Shown piece after piece: positions 1-9,000 of a DNA stretch of 36,151 bases. Location of the stretch: positions 1-36,151 of the forward strand of contig NZ_JNIV01000046.1 of the NCBI RefSeq assembly GCF_000701405.1, written 5' to 3'. The stretch's first letter is position 1; each line of letters begins with the position of its first letter. The position numbers and the translations under genes are program-made. The DNA comes from Deinococcus marmoris DSM 12784 (GTDB taxonomy: Bacteria > Deinococcota > Deinococci > Deinococcales > Deinococcaceae). The notes under the pieces are model-generated. The model had not been told where the DNA came from. It saw only the letters and a program-made list of their open reading frames with translations, and ran no database searches.

Positions 1-260
1 GGGAGCGTCCTGATTTCATCAGGATGCTCACTCATTTTGAGCGTCTTGCCGGGATGGCCACGTTGCCCGCCAGAAGAGCGGTTGCTCTTCTGGCGCTCAC
101 TCTTGGGGACCCACGGTTTGTCCTGGCTGGGCGGTTGGCTAGAAGTTCGGCTTGTGGCGGCAAGGCGAGCTTCCAGGGTCAGCAATCGCAGTTCAAGCTC
201 GTCAAGGCGAGCTTGAAGGATCAGGCAATTGGGGCAAAGAGCGTTCTTGATGCGCCTACT
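1..260 (-). CDS. IS66-like transposase, N-terminal part (cut by window edge, start unclear)
   Basis: Reading leftward, the open frame gives a Cys-Pro-x-Cys start region, a leucine-rich helix, and then segments such as [11 protein letters not shown] and [13 protein letters not shown]. The QPPSxDKPW and GGQxGHxGKTL patterns are typical of the N-terminal region of IS66-family transposases. The catalytic part lies outside the window. There is an in-frame TAG at 261-263 and no ATG or GTG after it; the first usual start would be TTG at 183-185, inside the conserved part. The true start may therefore be a rare codon such as ATC at 249-251, or the gene may be frameshifted. Family assignment is by motif memory only. 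Confidence 0.6.
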
Positions 261-263
261 CTA

Positions 264-521
264 TCTGATTCCACTCCGCAAGTCCCCCTGCTGAGTAGTT
301 ACGCTAAAAATACTGTTCCAGTCGGCGCTCCTGAACACATTAGAAAAATGTGTGTGGCGCTCAGCACCGAAGCGGAGATGAGAGACAGGACGGCATCTGG
401 AGGCTGCCTGCCGCACACGGGCGAAGGCGCTCCCTCCTGATCAGGGAGTTCAAGGCTTTTTAAGCCAGCAGAGATACGCAGCAGCGGAAAGACGCGGAAG
501 ATCAGACAGGGGGCGATACAG
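264..521. other. Intergenic stretch without a supported gene
   Basis: I see no convincing gene here. It holds a short perfect stem (CTCCCT at 430-435 with AGGGAG at 443-448) and a smaller one (GGCTT at 454-458 with AAGCC at 462-466). Codon usage of the open frames lacks the G/C-ending bias of real genes nearby. It may include the end of the flanking insertion sequence and the promoter of the next gene. Confidence 0.5.
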
Positions 522-1139
522 ATGAACATTGCGATTTTTGGCGGGACCGGGCGGACGGGCAGCGGAATCGTCCGCCGGGCCTTGCAGGACGGCCATGCGG
601 TCAAAGCTCTGGTGCGGAGGCTGGACAGCGCCAAGCCACAAGAGGGGCTGACGCTGGTTCAGGGAGACGCGCGGGATGCGGGGGCGGTGGAGCGGCTGAT
701 TGCTGGAGCGGACGCCGTGATCAGCGCCCTCAGCACCGATACGACAACCACGTTGACGGAGGCGACGGCGGCCATCATCGCGGGGATGAACATGCACGGC
801 GTGTCCAGAATCGTGACGATTGGAACGGCAGGCATTCTGGAAAGCCGCACCGAGCCGGGCAAGCTGCGCTACCAGTCAAGTGAATCCCACCGCAAATCCA
901 CCTTCGCGGCAGAGGAACACCAGCGGGCCTGCGAGATGCTGCGCGCCTCCCCGCTGGCATGGACGGTGGTGTGCCCCACCTACCTGCCGGACGGCAAGGC
1001 CGTGGGCGGTTACCGGATAGAGCGGGATTACCTGCCAGTGGACGGACAGCAGATTTCTACCGGGGATACGGCGGCCTTTGCCTACGCCGAATTGCTGGAG
1101 CAGGAGCATGTCGGTTATCGGGTGGGCATCGCCTACTGA
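522..1139 (+). CDS. NAD(P)-binding atypical SDR / NmrA-like oxidoreductase
   Basis: A 205-residue protein starting with a Rossmann dinucleotide-binding loop, IFGGTGRTGSGIVRRAL (about residues 5-21), followed by an acidic VQGDARDAGAVERLIAGADAV segment that fits the NAD(P)H-binding YwnB/NmrA-like branch of atypical short-chain dehydrogenases. These proteins bind NAD(P)H and often reduce flavins or quinones or act as redox sensors; the substrate cannot be told from sequence. No catalytic Tyr-x-x-x-Lys pair is obvious. A purine-rich AGGGGG about nine bases before the ATG supports this start. It is convergent with pyrC, only 13 nt away, and has no partner on its own strand. Confidence 0.8.
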   Translation: MNIAIFGGTGRTGSGIVRRALQDGHAVKALVRRLDSAKPQEGLTLVQGDARDAGAVERLIAGADAVISALSTDTTTTLTEATAAIIAGMNMHGVSRIVTIGTAGILESRTEPGKLRYQSSESHRKSTFAAEEHQRACEMLRASPLAWTVVCPTYLPDGKAVGGYRIERDYLPVDGQQISTGDTAAFAYAELLEQEHVGYRVGIAY

Positions 1140-1152
1140 GGGCTTTTCAGCC

Positions 1153-2418
1153 TCACTCCCGGCGGTACGCCACCTGTCCGCCCACCACGGTCAGCAGCGG
1201 CCAGCCCCTGAGCATCTCCCCGGCCCAGGGCGTGAACTTGGCTTTGGTCTTGAATTCGGCGGGATTGACTTCGCGCTCGGTGTCCAGATCAAGCACCACC
1301 AGATCGGCGGGCGCACCGGCCTCCAGCGAGGGCGCGGGCCAGTTCATCAGGCGGGCAGGGCCAGCCGTCATCAGGTCCAGCAATTTTTCCAGCCCCAGAT
1401 CCCCACCAAAGCGCGTGTACATCAGCGGAAAGGCCAGTTCGATGTACGCGATGCCGCTGGGGGCGTCCAGCAAGTCGCGCTCCTTCTCGGCGCGGGTGTG
1501 GGGGGCGTGATCGGTGGCGATACAGTCCACCGTGCCGTCCTTGAGACCTTCCAGCAGGGCGTCGGCATCGGTCTGGGTTCGCAGGGGCGGGGCCACCTTG
1601 TAAATGGCATCAAAGCCGCGCAACGCCTCGTCGGTCAGGGTCAGGTGGTGGGGGCAGACCTCGCAGGTCACGTTCAGGCCGCGTGCCTTCGCGCCGCGCA
1701 CCAGTTCCAGGGCGCGGGCGGTGGACAGGTGCTGGATGTGCAGGTGGGCTTTCGATCCCTGCGCGTGCAGCCCCGCCAGAATCTCCAGGTCACGCGCCAC
1801 TCGAGCCGACTCCCCCGCCGCCGGATTGCCGGGGAGGCCCAGCGCCTCGCTGACTGGCCCCTCGTTCATCACACCGTCCGCGCGCAATGAGGCGTCCTCG
1901 GCGTGGACACTGACCACCATGCCCAGGCTCCCGGCGTATTCCAGCCCCAGCCGCAGCACCCGCGCGTTCTCGTTGGTGCGCCCGTCGTCGGTGAACATGA
2001 CGGCCCCGGCGTCCTTCAGGTAACTCAGTTCGGCCAGTGCCTCGCCGTGCTGGCCCTTCGTGAGCGCTGCCGCCGGATGCAGGCGCGCGAAGCCCAGCCC
2101 ACTAGCCTTCTGAATCAGGCTGCGGACGATGGCCGGATCGTCGATGACGGGCACGGTATTCGGCATACAGACCACCGTGCCGTAGCCGCCCGCCGCCGCC
2201 GCCGCGAGGCCGGAGGCCAGGTCTTCCTTCTCGGTCTGTCCCGGCTCGCGCAGGTGGGCGTGCAGCTCGATCAGCGCGGGGGCGACGGTGCCACCCTGCC
2301 CGTCGATGGTCTCGCCTTCTGCCGGAATGTTCCAGCCCTTGATGACGCCGTTTTCAAGGGTGACGGATTCGGTTTTGTCGGAGTTGGAACGCTTGATGTT
2401 GGTGATGGTCAGTGTCAT
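1153..2418 (-). CDS. pyrC: Dihydroorotase
   Basis: This 421-residue amidohydrolase converts carbamoyl-aspartate to dihydroorotate, the third step of UMP synthesis. The metal-binding motif HAHLREPG is at residues 53-60, and DHAPHT sits near residue 300. TDDGR (143-147) carries an aspartate where some relatives have a carboxylated lysine, as in the Aquifex-type enzymes. All metal ligands appear present, so it should be active rather than a structural pseudo-DHOase. I chose the ATG at 2418 because GAGG lies nine bases upstream; a TTG at 2448 would only add ten poorly conserved residues. It is the last gene of the pyrR-pyrB-lipoprotein-pyrC cluster. In Thermus the ATCase and DHOase form a complex, which may hold here too. 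Confidence 0.95.
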   Translation of the reverse strand: MTLTITNIKRSNSDKTESVTLENGVIKGWNIPAEGETIDGQGGTVAPALIELHAHLREPGQTEKEDLASGLAAAAAGGYGTVVCMPNTVPVIDDPAIVRSLIQKASGLGFARLHPAAALTKGQHGEALAELSYLKDAGAVMFTDDGRTNENARVLRLGLEYAGSLGMVVSVHAEDASLRADGVMNEGPVSEALGLPGNPAAGESARVARDLEILAGLHAQGSKAHLHIQHLSTARALELVRGAKARGLNVTCEVCPHHLTLTDEALRGFDAIYKVAPPLRTQTDADALLEGLKDGTVDCIATDHAPHTRAEKERDLLDAPSGIAYIELAFPLMYTRFGGDLGLEKLLDLMTAGPARLMNWPAPSLEAGAPADLVVLDLDTEREVNPAEFKTKAKFTPWAGEMLRGWPLLTVVGGQVAYRRE

Positions 2419-2443
2419 GGAAACCTCGGTCAGAGAGGGCCGC

Positions 2444-2472
2444 TTCAATTCAGCAGCGGTTTCAATTCAGCA
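2444..2472. repeat. 12-bp direct repeat at the lipoprotein stop
   Basis: TTCAATTCAGCA occurs at 2444-2455 and again at 2461-2472, a 17-bp period. The second copy contains the stop codon of the lipoprotein gene, so the gap before pyrC includes a small duplication of the gene's own 3' end. Confidence 0.85.
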
Positions 2473-2835
2473 ATTGCAGGGCTTCGGCTCCGGCCTGACG
2501 AATGCCGCTGGGGTCCGCGATCCAGTTCTGGCCGCCCACGAAGCAAACCTCGATGCGGTAGTCGGCGCTAGACCCAATGGACAGACGACATGCCTCGACT
2601 TTCAAGAGCCGGGGCGGCGAGATGTCCTCGAAGCGTGGGCTGTCGCAGTCGCCGGAGGTGGTGGTTTCACGGTCCTTGAGATACGCGACGTTCAGCGAGG
2701 CACGCACTTCGGCTAGATAGGCGCGGGCTTCGGCCTGTTCGGGGGTCTGGGCTGTGGCCGTGGGTGGGAGTGTGGTCTGGGTTTGGGTGGGCTGGCAGGC
2801 GCAGAGGAGAGCGCAGGACAGAAGGGCGGCGAATT

Positions 2836-2839
<4 letters not shown>
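2462..2839 (-). CDS. Small predicted lipoprotein between pyrB and pyrC
   Basis: A 125-residue protein beginning MKFAALLSCALLCAC, a short lipoprotein signal with the acylated cysteine likely at residue 15, followed by a Thr/Pro/Gln-rich linker and a roughly 80-residue domain with three more cysteines. The TTG start (2837-2839) overlaps the pyrB stop (TTGA), so translation is probably coupled. I do not recognise the family. In Thermus the same position in pyrR-pyrB-bbc-pyrC is held by bbc, a small protein proposed to act in feedback control of the ATCase-DHOase complex. A membrane-anchored product in this slot would be unexpected for a cytosolic pathway, and whether the two are related cannot be judged here. 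Confidence 0.75.
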
Positions 2840-4562
<1,723 letters not shown>

Positions 4563-5519
4563 CTATTCCCCGTCCCGCACCGCTTCCAGCAATTCCTCGG
4601 CCAGATTCAGCGCGGCGGGACCGAGGGGGGCGCGGGTCACGCCCAGCAGGGTGCCCAGCTTCTCGCGGCGGGCACCCGACAGGCTTGACCAGCGGACCAG
4701 ATCGCCGCGCCACACGCGGGCTGTCTCGTCTCGTAGATAACGTAGCGCGCCGTCGTAATAGCCCGCCATGTAGGCGGTGCGGGCGCGGCGTTCCTGGGCC
4801 AGCAGCCCCAGCCCGCGCGTGGCCAGCAGCGCCCGGCGGGCTTCCTCCTGCCCGCCAAAAGCGTAGAGCTGCTCCAGACGGTAAATCGCCTTGGGAAAGC
4901 GCATTCCCGCCGCTGCCCGCCACGCGTGGGGCAGCCGGACCTCGAATTCAGGCCACTGGTGGATATGGGTCAGCAGGGCCGGATACAGCAGGTTCAGGGC
5001 GATCTCACGGGCGTCGGCCAGGGCCAGCAGTTGCTCCTGTACGCCGTGGCCCGGCCCGGTGTGGGCAGCGCGGGCAGCGGTCAATCCCTCGGCGGCCAGA
5101 TTCAGCAGTTCGGCACGGTAGGCGGCCCGCTGGGACGCGCTCAGGTTCCACAGCGTCCGCTGGATGCGCCCGTAATTGCCGGTGGGGTCATACAGCACCC
5201 GGCTGGTGGCCAGCAGGGCCAGCGGGGCCTCGGCGCGGGCCACATTCCAGTCACGCCACGCCTCCAGTTTCTCGAAGGGAAAACGCTCCACGCTCACGCC
5301 CGCGCGGATCTCGGTCTGCGGGGACAGCAGATCGCGCTCGAAGGTCACGAAGGTGGGCTGGCTGCCCGCCCAGGCCAGTTCGGTGTCGTAACTGCCCGCC
5401 CCCGCCACCGCCCGCACCTTGCGGTCCGCCACCAGACGTTCGCCCACCCGCTCGGGCGAAGGGCGCTCGGGCGGATGGCGGTCACTGTTCTGGGCAGTTG
5501 CGTTTTTGGATGAGGGCAC
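4563..5519 (-). CDS. Uncharacterised protein, possibly a degenerate nucleotidyltransferase-like fold
   Basis: A 318-residue protein without a signal peptide or membrane segment. Residues about 35-75 ([19 protein letters not shown], then a strand-rich stretch) and the later SRVLYDPTG motif recall the N-terminal fold and following strand of DNA polymerase beta-type nucleotidyltransferases; the rest is helical and rich in Ala, Arg and Leu. The Asp-x-Asp pair expected after the GS motif is not evident, so catalysis is doubtful. The GTG start at 5519 has AAGGAAGG eight bases upstream. The gene follows the decarboxylase-like gene on the same strand at 90 nt, with its own -10 candidates in between, and precedes the pyr operon. 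The fold assignment is tentative. Confidence 0.6.
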   Translation of the reverse strand: MPSSKNATAQNSDRHPPERPSPERVGERLVADRKVRAVAGAGSYDTELAWAGSQPTFVTFERDLLSPQTEIRAGVSVERFPFEKLEAWRDWNVARAEAPLALLATSRVLYDPTGNYGRIQRTLWNLSASQRAAYRAELLNLAAEGLTAARAAHTGPGHGVQEQLLALADAREIALNLLYPALLTHIHQWPEFEVRLPHAWRAAAGMRFPKAIYRLEQLYAFGGQEEARRALLATRGLGLLAQERRARTAYMAGYYDGALRYLRDETARVWRGDLVRWSSLSGARREKLGTLLGVTRAPLGPAALNLAEELLEAVRDGE

Positions 5520-5536
5520 GGCGTTTTCCTTCCTTG

Positions 5537-5557
5537 TGGCCCCAGTCTAAGGGGCCA
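5537..5557 (-). promoter_or_regulatory. -10 box held in the loop of a perfect inverted repeat
   Basis: TGGCCCC (5537-5543) and GGGGCCA (5551-5557) form a perfect seven-base-pair repeat whose seven-base centre contains TAGACT read on the minus strand (5544-5549). A second TAGACT lies at 5565-5570. The position suggests a promoter for the gene starting at 5519, with the repeat as a possible operator. Without a U run it is a poor terminator. Confidence 0.55.
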
Positions 5558-5609
5558 GCGCAGAAGTCTAGCGCGTGGGTGGCGGTGTCAATGGCAAACC
5601 ATCTGACGG

Positions 5610-6305
5610 TCAGACGTTCGTGGCAATGACGGTCTGCGCGCCCAAGACGCGTTCGCCCACCCCCACCTGCGGGGTCAGTTCGGCACCCAGCGACAGCAGC
5701 ACCAGCCCGCCCTCGGCCAGAAAGGCGGCCTTGTGTCCGGCGCTGGCCATGTCGCCCTCCTTGAGGTAAGAGGTGGCCTTCAGACCCGCGCCGGGAGCCA
5801 CCAGGGCCACGATGACCGGACCCGCCTCGTCCTGCATCCCAGAACCCTGAACCACAAAGCTCAGGCGCTCGTTTTCCAGCGTGCCGCGCCCGCCCAGCAG
5901 ATCGGTGGGCTGCCCGGCCAGCATGGACAGCGCCTCGCCGGGGCCGAGCAGGGCCACGTCGCTGCGGCTGCCAGTGTGCTGCACGTCCGTGACCTGCCCC
6001 GCCTGCGGCTGGTACACGTAATGCACGTCCAGCGGCCCGACGAAGATGCCCATCAGCCAGCCATTCTGCGCCGCCGCCGCGCTGCCCAGCAGATCGCCCA
6101 CGTTCAGGGCAGCATTCAGCGCGTCGCTCTGAATCTTGCCGTCCTGGATGCGGCGCACAAAACTGACCACGCCGTCTGCGGGGCTGAGGACCACGCCCGG
6201 CCCAGTCGGCGGCACGCGCACGGGATCGCGGAAACGGTAGACGCTCCGCAGATACCACACGGCGGTTCCAGCGGCGATGGGAAGCAAAAGACGGCGCAGA
6301 CGCAT
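5610..6305 (-). CDS. Phosphatidylserine decarboxylase-like protein lacking the processing serine
   Basis: This 231-residue protein has an N-terminal hydrophobic segment (about 6-20) and the family motifs FRDPVRVPP (25-33), SPADGVVSFV (41-50) and FVGPLDVHYVYQPQAGQV. It resembles the short phosphatidylserine/archaetidylserine decarboxylases. Those enzymes cut themselves at a Gly-Ser (FGST/FGSR-type) motif to make the pyruvoyl cofactor. In the matching place this protein reads AFLAEGGLVLL (Gly-Gly at about 199-200), so the serine is gone. It could be an inactive relative or use another residue; activity should not be assumed. The -10 box TAGACT lies six bases before the ATG, so the mRNA is probably leaderless. 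Confidence 0.8.
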   Translation of the reverse strand: MRLRRLLLPIAAGTAVWYLRSVYRFRDPVRVPPTGPGVVLSPADGVVSFVRRIQDGKIQSDALNAALNVGDLLGSAAAAQNGWLMGIFVGPLDVHYVYQPQAGQVTDVQHTGSRSDVALLGPGEALSMLAGQPTDLLGGRGTLENERLSFVVQGSGMQDEAGPVIVALVAPGAGLKATSYLKEGDMASAGHKAAFLAEGGLVLLSLGAELTPQVGVGERVLGAQTVIATNV

Positions 6306-6311
6306 GGCGGT

Positions 6312-6317
6312 AGTCTA
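6312..6317 (-). promoter_or_regulatory. Leaderless-type -10 box (decarboxylase-like gene)
   Basis: TAGACT on the minus strand is followed by six bases and the ATG at 6305, so transcription would begin at or next to the start codon. No ribosome-binding site is present. Confidence 0.7.
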
Positions 6318-6421
6318 GCGGGCAGGGGCCGGACGTGGGCTGGCGCGGGGTTGTGGCTTTGCTGGGAGTCGGCATCTGTATGTGGGCAGCGTGTCTTCAA
6401 AGAGCCGTCAGACCCAGCCGC

Positions 6422-6427
6422 TAGACT
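6422..6427 (+). promoter_or_regulatory. Leaderless-type -10 box (solute-binding protein)
   Basis: TAGACT, then seven bases, then the GTG at 6435. This spacing fixes the start codon choice, since the open frame extends much further upstream. Confidence 0.7.
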
Positions 6428-6434
6428 CTCTGGC

Positions 6435-7646
6435 GTGCGCCTCCCTGTCCCCCTGCCTGCCCTGCTGCTCCCCGCCCTGATGTTGCAGGGGGCCGCCAGC
6501 GCCGCGCCGCTGCGCCTGGAGTTCTGGCATGCCATGACTGGCGTGCAGGACACGGTGGGCGGGTATGCGGCGGCCTTTAACAAGTCTCAGAGCGCCTACG
6601 AGATCGTGGCGGTCTCGCAGGGCAACTACCGCGAGATGCAGCCCAAACTGGACGCAGCGGTGAAAGCCGGAAAGCCCCCGGCGCTGGCCCAGGTGGAGTT
6701 CACGCAGTTTCCAGCGCTGGCGGCAGGCGGGCAACTGCTGGACCTGAGCGGGGCGGTGGCGGCGCTGCCAGCCAGCCTGACGGGGGACTTTTACCCGGCG
6801 GTCTGGAAATCCGGGCAACTGGCAGGCAAGTTCTACGGCCTGCCCTGGAATGTCAGCGTGCCGGTGCTGATGTACAACGCCGGGGCGCTGAAAAAGGCTG
6901 GAGTCAAGGCCCCAACCACCTGGACCGAACTGGAAGCCGCCGCCGCAAAACTCGCGGGCGGCTCCAAACGCCCGCTGGTGGCCGTGGCGGATGCCTGGAC
7001 TTTCGAGGCCAATGTCCTGTCACGCGGCGGCGCGCTGGTGGACGGCGCGAAACCGGCCCTGAACAGCAGTGATGCCGTGGACGCCCTGACCCAACTGTCC
7101 CGCATGAGCGCTGCAAAAACCGCCCAGCCGCGCACCCTGAACGACGCCACGCGCGCCGCCTTCGATTTTGCGCGCGGGCAGAACGTCTTCGCCCTCGCCA
7201 GCGTCGCCAACTGGACGGACGCCCGCAAGCTGCCATTTTTTGATCTGGGGATCGCCCCATTTCCCTGCGAGAAGGCCGGGGCCTGCACGGTGCCGCTGGG
7301 CGGGGCCACATTGAGCGTGCCGCGCGGCAATACGGCGGCGGCGCAGGCCGGGGCGCTGGCCTTCTGGCAATTCCTGAACGATCCGGCGCGGCTGGCGAAC
7401 TGGGTGCAGGTCACGGCCTATGCCCCGCCACGCAAGGCAGTGACGCCGCTGCTGGACGGCTGGTACGCCAAGAACCCGCAACTGCGCGCCGCCCACGCCC
7501 AGCTCAGCCGCGCCGTGCCGCGCCCCCCGGTTCCCGACTACGAGAACTGGACCCGCCTGCTGGAAACCGCCATTGATGGAGCCACCAATGGCAGGCAGAG
7601 CGCGAAGGCGGCGCTGGACGAGGCGCAGCGGCAGGCGCTGAAGTAG
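6435..7646 (+). CDS. ABC transporter extracellular solute-binding protein (sugar / glycerol-3-phosphate type)
   Basis: A 403-residue exported protein: a signal peptide (residues 1-21, ending near SAAP), then RLEFWHAMTG, the typical opening of the UgpB/MalE-like family 1 binding proteins, and KFYGLPWNVSVPVLMYNAGALKKAG, the conserved central segment. Related proteins capture glycerol-3-phosphate, its diesters or oligosaccharides outside the cell for an ABC importer; the ligand cannot be told here. A pair of cysteines (FPCEKAGAC) could form a disulfide. No permease or ATPase genes are nearby, so it must serve a transporter encoded elsewhere. The GTG is set by a -10 box seven bases upstream. Confidence 0.9.
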   Translation: MRLPVPLPALLLPALMLQGAASAAPLRLEFWHAMTGVQDTVGGYAAAFNKSQSAYEIVAVSQGNYREMQPKLDAAVKAGKPPALAQVEFTQFPALAAGGQLLDLSGAVAALPASLTGDFYPAVWKSGQLAGKFYGLPWNVSVPVLMYNAGALKKAGVKAPTTWTELEAAAAKLAGGSKRPLVAVADAWTFEANVLSRGGALVDGAKPALNSSDAVDALTQLSRMSAAKTAQPRTLNDATRAAFDFARGQNVFALASVANWTDARKLPFFDLGIAPFPCEKAGACTVPLGGATLSVPRGNTAAAQAGALAFWQFLNDPARLANWVQVTAYAPPRKAVTPLLDGWYAKNPQLRAAHAQLSRAVPRPPVPDYENWTRLLETAIDGATNGRQSAKAALDEAQRQALK

Positions 7647-8064
7647 AAGTGGGAGTAACCGAACCTCCGATTGAGAGGTATTGAGGAGACCTGAAAATCC
7701 GAAGACCAAAGCGAGCAGGAGGAAGTGGGTTCCAACTCTGGAATGCGGAAGCTGGCGCTGTCCCGATTTCTACCGATGGTTCGGACAGTTTTGACCAGGA
7801 GTTGAGGAAAGATCCGAAAAGTGTCTCTGGGACGCCATGCCCGATCCCCCCTCTTTTGCGGAGCTGTGCCAGTCCCAATCTCTCGCGGTGCGGGCTGTAC
7901 GGGTTCCCCGCAAGGGAGGACTCGCAGAGCTGCGCCAGCAGAGGAACAAAAAATCTCGCGGTCATCGCTGGTCATTCCTCAAATCCGAAAACTGTCAGAA
8001 GCATTGATTTCTGCACCAAGCAGACAGGATCCATATAACGCCCACCCAAATGTCTGCCCCCCGC
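7647..8064. other. Long intergenic stretch with repeats, no supported gene
   Basis: About 420 bases with lower GC than the flanks and no credible gene. It contains the inverted-repeat-bounded unit at 7659-7784. It also holds a 14-base near-identical direct repeat (ATCCGAAAAGTGTC at 7812-7825, ATCCGAAAACTGTC at 7983-7996), two TTGAGGA copies (7681, 7802), and a repeated AGCTGYGCCAG about 70 bases apart. The composition suggests several decayed copies of small intergenic repeats of the kind known in Deinococcus. Confidence 0.55.
7659..7784. repeat. 126-bp intergenic unit with terminal inverted repeats
   Basis: The unit starts with CCGAACC (7659-7665) and ends with its exact complement GGTTCGG (7778-7784); the next bases inward also match partly. 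It codes for nothing evident. Size and ends fit a MITE-like or small non-coding repeat element. Copy number elsewhere is unknown. Confidence 0.5.
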
Positions 8065-8070
8065 TACACT
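8065..8070 (+). promoter_or_regulatory. Leaderless-type -10 box
   Basis: TACACT, eight bases, then the ATG at 8079; no ribosome-binding site between them. Confidence 0.65.
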
Positions 8071-8078
8071 GTCCCCCG

Positions 8079-8522
8079 ATGAGCGTCCTCTATCTGCTGT
8101 TGACCCTGGCCTTTGCGGGCGCGTTGCTGGCGCTGCTGGCCCGCCCAGCCGCACGCGCAGGCATCGTGTGGGGACTGGCGGCGCTGCTGCCGCTGATGGC
8201 GGCCATGACCGGCGCGCTCAGTGTGCAGGCGCGTTCAGCACGGACGCTGGCCGACCATCCGCCGCGCCCGGTCACGCTGACCATCTCTGACGGGATTTTT
8301 AAACGGGCGGTGGTGCTGGACTTCATGGACGCCGCCTGCGTGGAACGCGCCGTGCGCCTGCGTTCGGAGGCGATCCTGACCACCCCGGACGGCCCGCTGC
8401 GGCTGGGGGCAGGGAGCCAGGTAGAGGGCACCATGCTGCCCCAGAACGTGGTGGAGGCCCTGACCCTGCGCGGCGAACTGAATTGCCCCAACCTGAGGGC
8501 GGTGCTGGAAAAGAAGAACTAG
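8079..8522 (+). CDS. Small membrane-anchored protein of unknown function
   Basis: A 147-residue protein with two hydrophobic segments near its N-terminus (about 3-21 and 28-47), then a soluble domain of about 95 residues containing two cysteines (AACVERAV, ELNCPNL). I do not recognise a family. Its start is set by the -10 box eight bases upstream. It stands alone: the next gene on the same strand has its own leaderless promoter. The soluble part probably faces outward if the first segment acts as an anchor, but orientation is a guess. Confidence 0.65.
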   Translation: MSVLYLLLTLAFAGALLALLARPAARAGIVWGLAALLPLMAAMTGALSVQARSARTLADHPPRPVTLTISDGIFKRAVVLDFMDAACVERAVRLRSEAILTTPDGPLRLGAGSQVEGTMLPQNVVEALTLRGELNCPNLRAVLEKKN

Positions 8523-8575
8523 CCTCTGGCCCAGTCCTATCTGCCCGAGTCCCCTCTGCCCATCACCTCCCGCCC

Positions 8576-8581
8576 TATGCT
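8576..8581 (+). promoter_or_regulatory. Leaderless-type -10 box (HNH-like gene)
   Basis: TATGCT, seven bases, then the ATG at 8589. An earlier in-frame ATG at 8577 overlaps the box itself and so cannot be the start of this transcript. Confidence 0.6.
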
Positions 8582-8588
8582 GGTGGGC

Positions 8589-8915
8589 ATGGCCCGCAAG
8601 ACACCCGATCCCAGTTGGTACGCCCCGCCCAAAGCCGCCGATCCCTGCGTGCTGTGTGGGCGCGAGGCCCCCAGCATGACCGATCACCATCTGGTCCCCA
8701 AATCGCAGGGGCGGCGGCAGGGCGTCAAGCCCGGCGACATTCCCACCGTGCGGATGTGCGCGGCCTGTCAGGGCTACTTGCAAAAGACCTTCAGCAATTC
8801 GGAACTGGCCAACGAGCTGAACACGGTGGAAGCCATGCTGGAGCGCGAGGAAATCCAGCGTTTTATCACCTGGGTCCGCAAGCAGCCGCTGACCAAGGGC
8901 GTGCGGGTCCATTGA
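8589..8915 (+). CDS. HNH-nuclease-like zinc-binding protein
   Basis: A compact 108-residue protein. CVLCG (C20, C23) and CAAC (C57, C60) make a four-cysteine zinc site bracketing TDHHLVPKSQG (31-41), which resembles the central His pair of HNH/treble-clef nucleases. The tail is helical (SNSELANELNTVEAML, REEIQRFITWVRK). Such small HNH proteins occur widely, and their cellular role is usually unknown; DNA cleavage is possible but not shown. There is no adjacent methyltransferase or phage gene that would mark it as a restriction enzyme. Flanking genes have separate promoters, so context is uninformative. Confidence 0.7.
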   Translation: MARKTPDPSWYAPPKAADPCVLCGREAPSMTDHHLVPKSQGRRQGVKPGDIPTVRMCAACQGYLQKTFSNSELANELNTVEAMLEREEIQRFITWVRKQPLTKGVRVH

Positions 8916-8988
8916 CGCCTGCCGACTGCTCCGGCCTCCCCCGGCGAACGGTGAAGGGTGGGGCAGACCTCCGGCCTGCGCGGACCCG

Positions 8989-8994
8989 TAGACT
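8989..8994 (+). promoter_or_regulatory. Leaderless-type -10 box (App1-like gene)
   Basis: TAGACT, six bases, then the GTG at 9001. Confidence 0.7.
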
Positions 8995-9000
8995 GCCGTT

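Noticed and set aside
24..440. A possible 138-codon plus-strand gene at the left edge
   Set aside because: Its first part is antisense to the IS66-like transposase, and the rest lacks coding bias.
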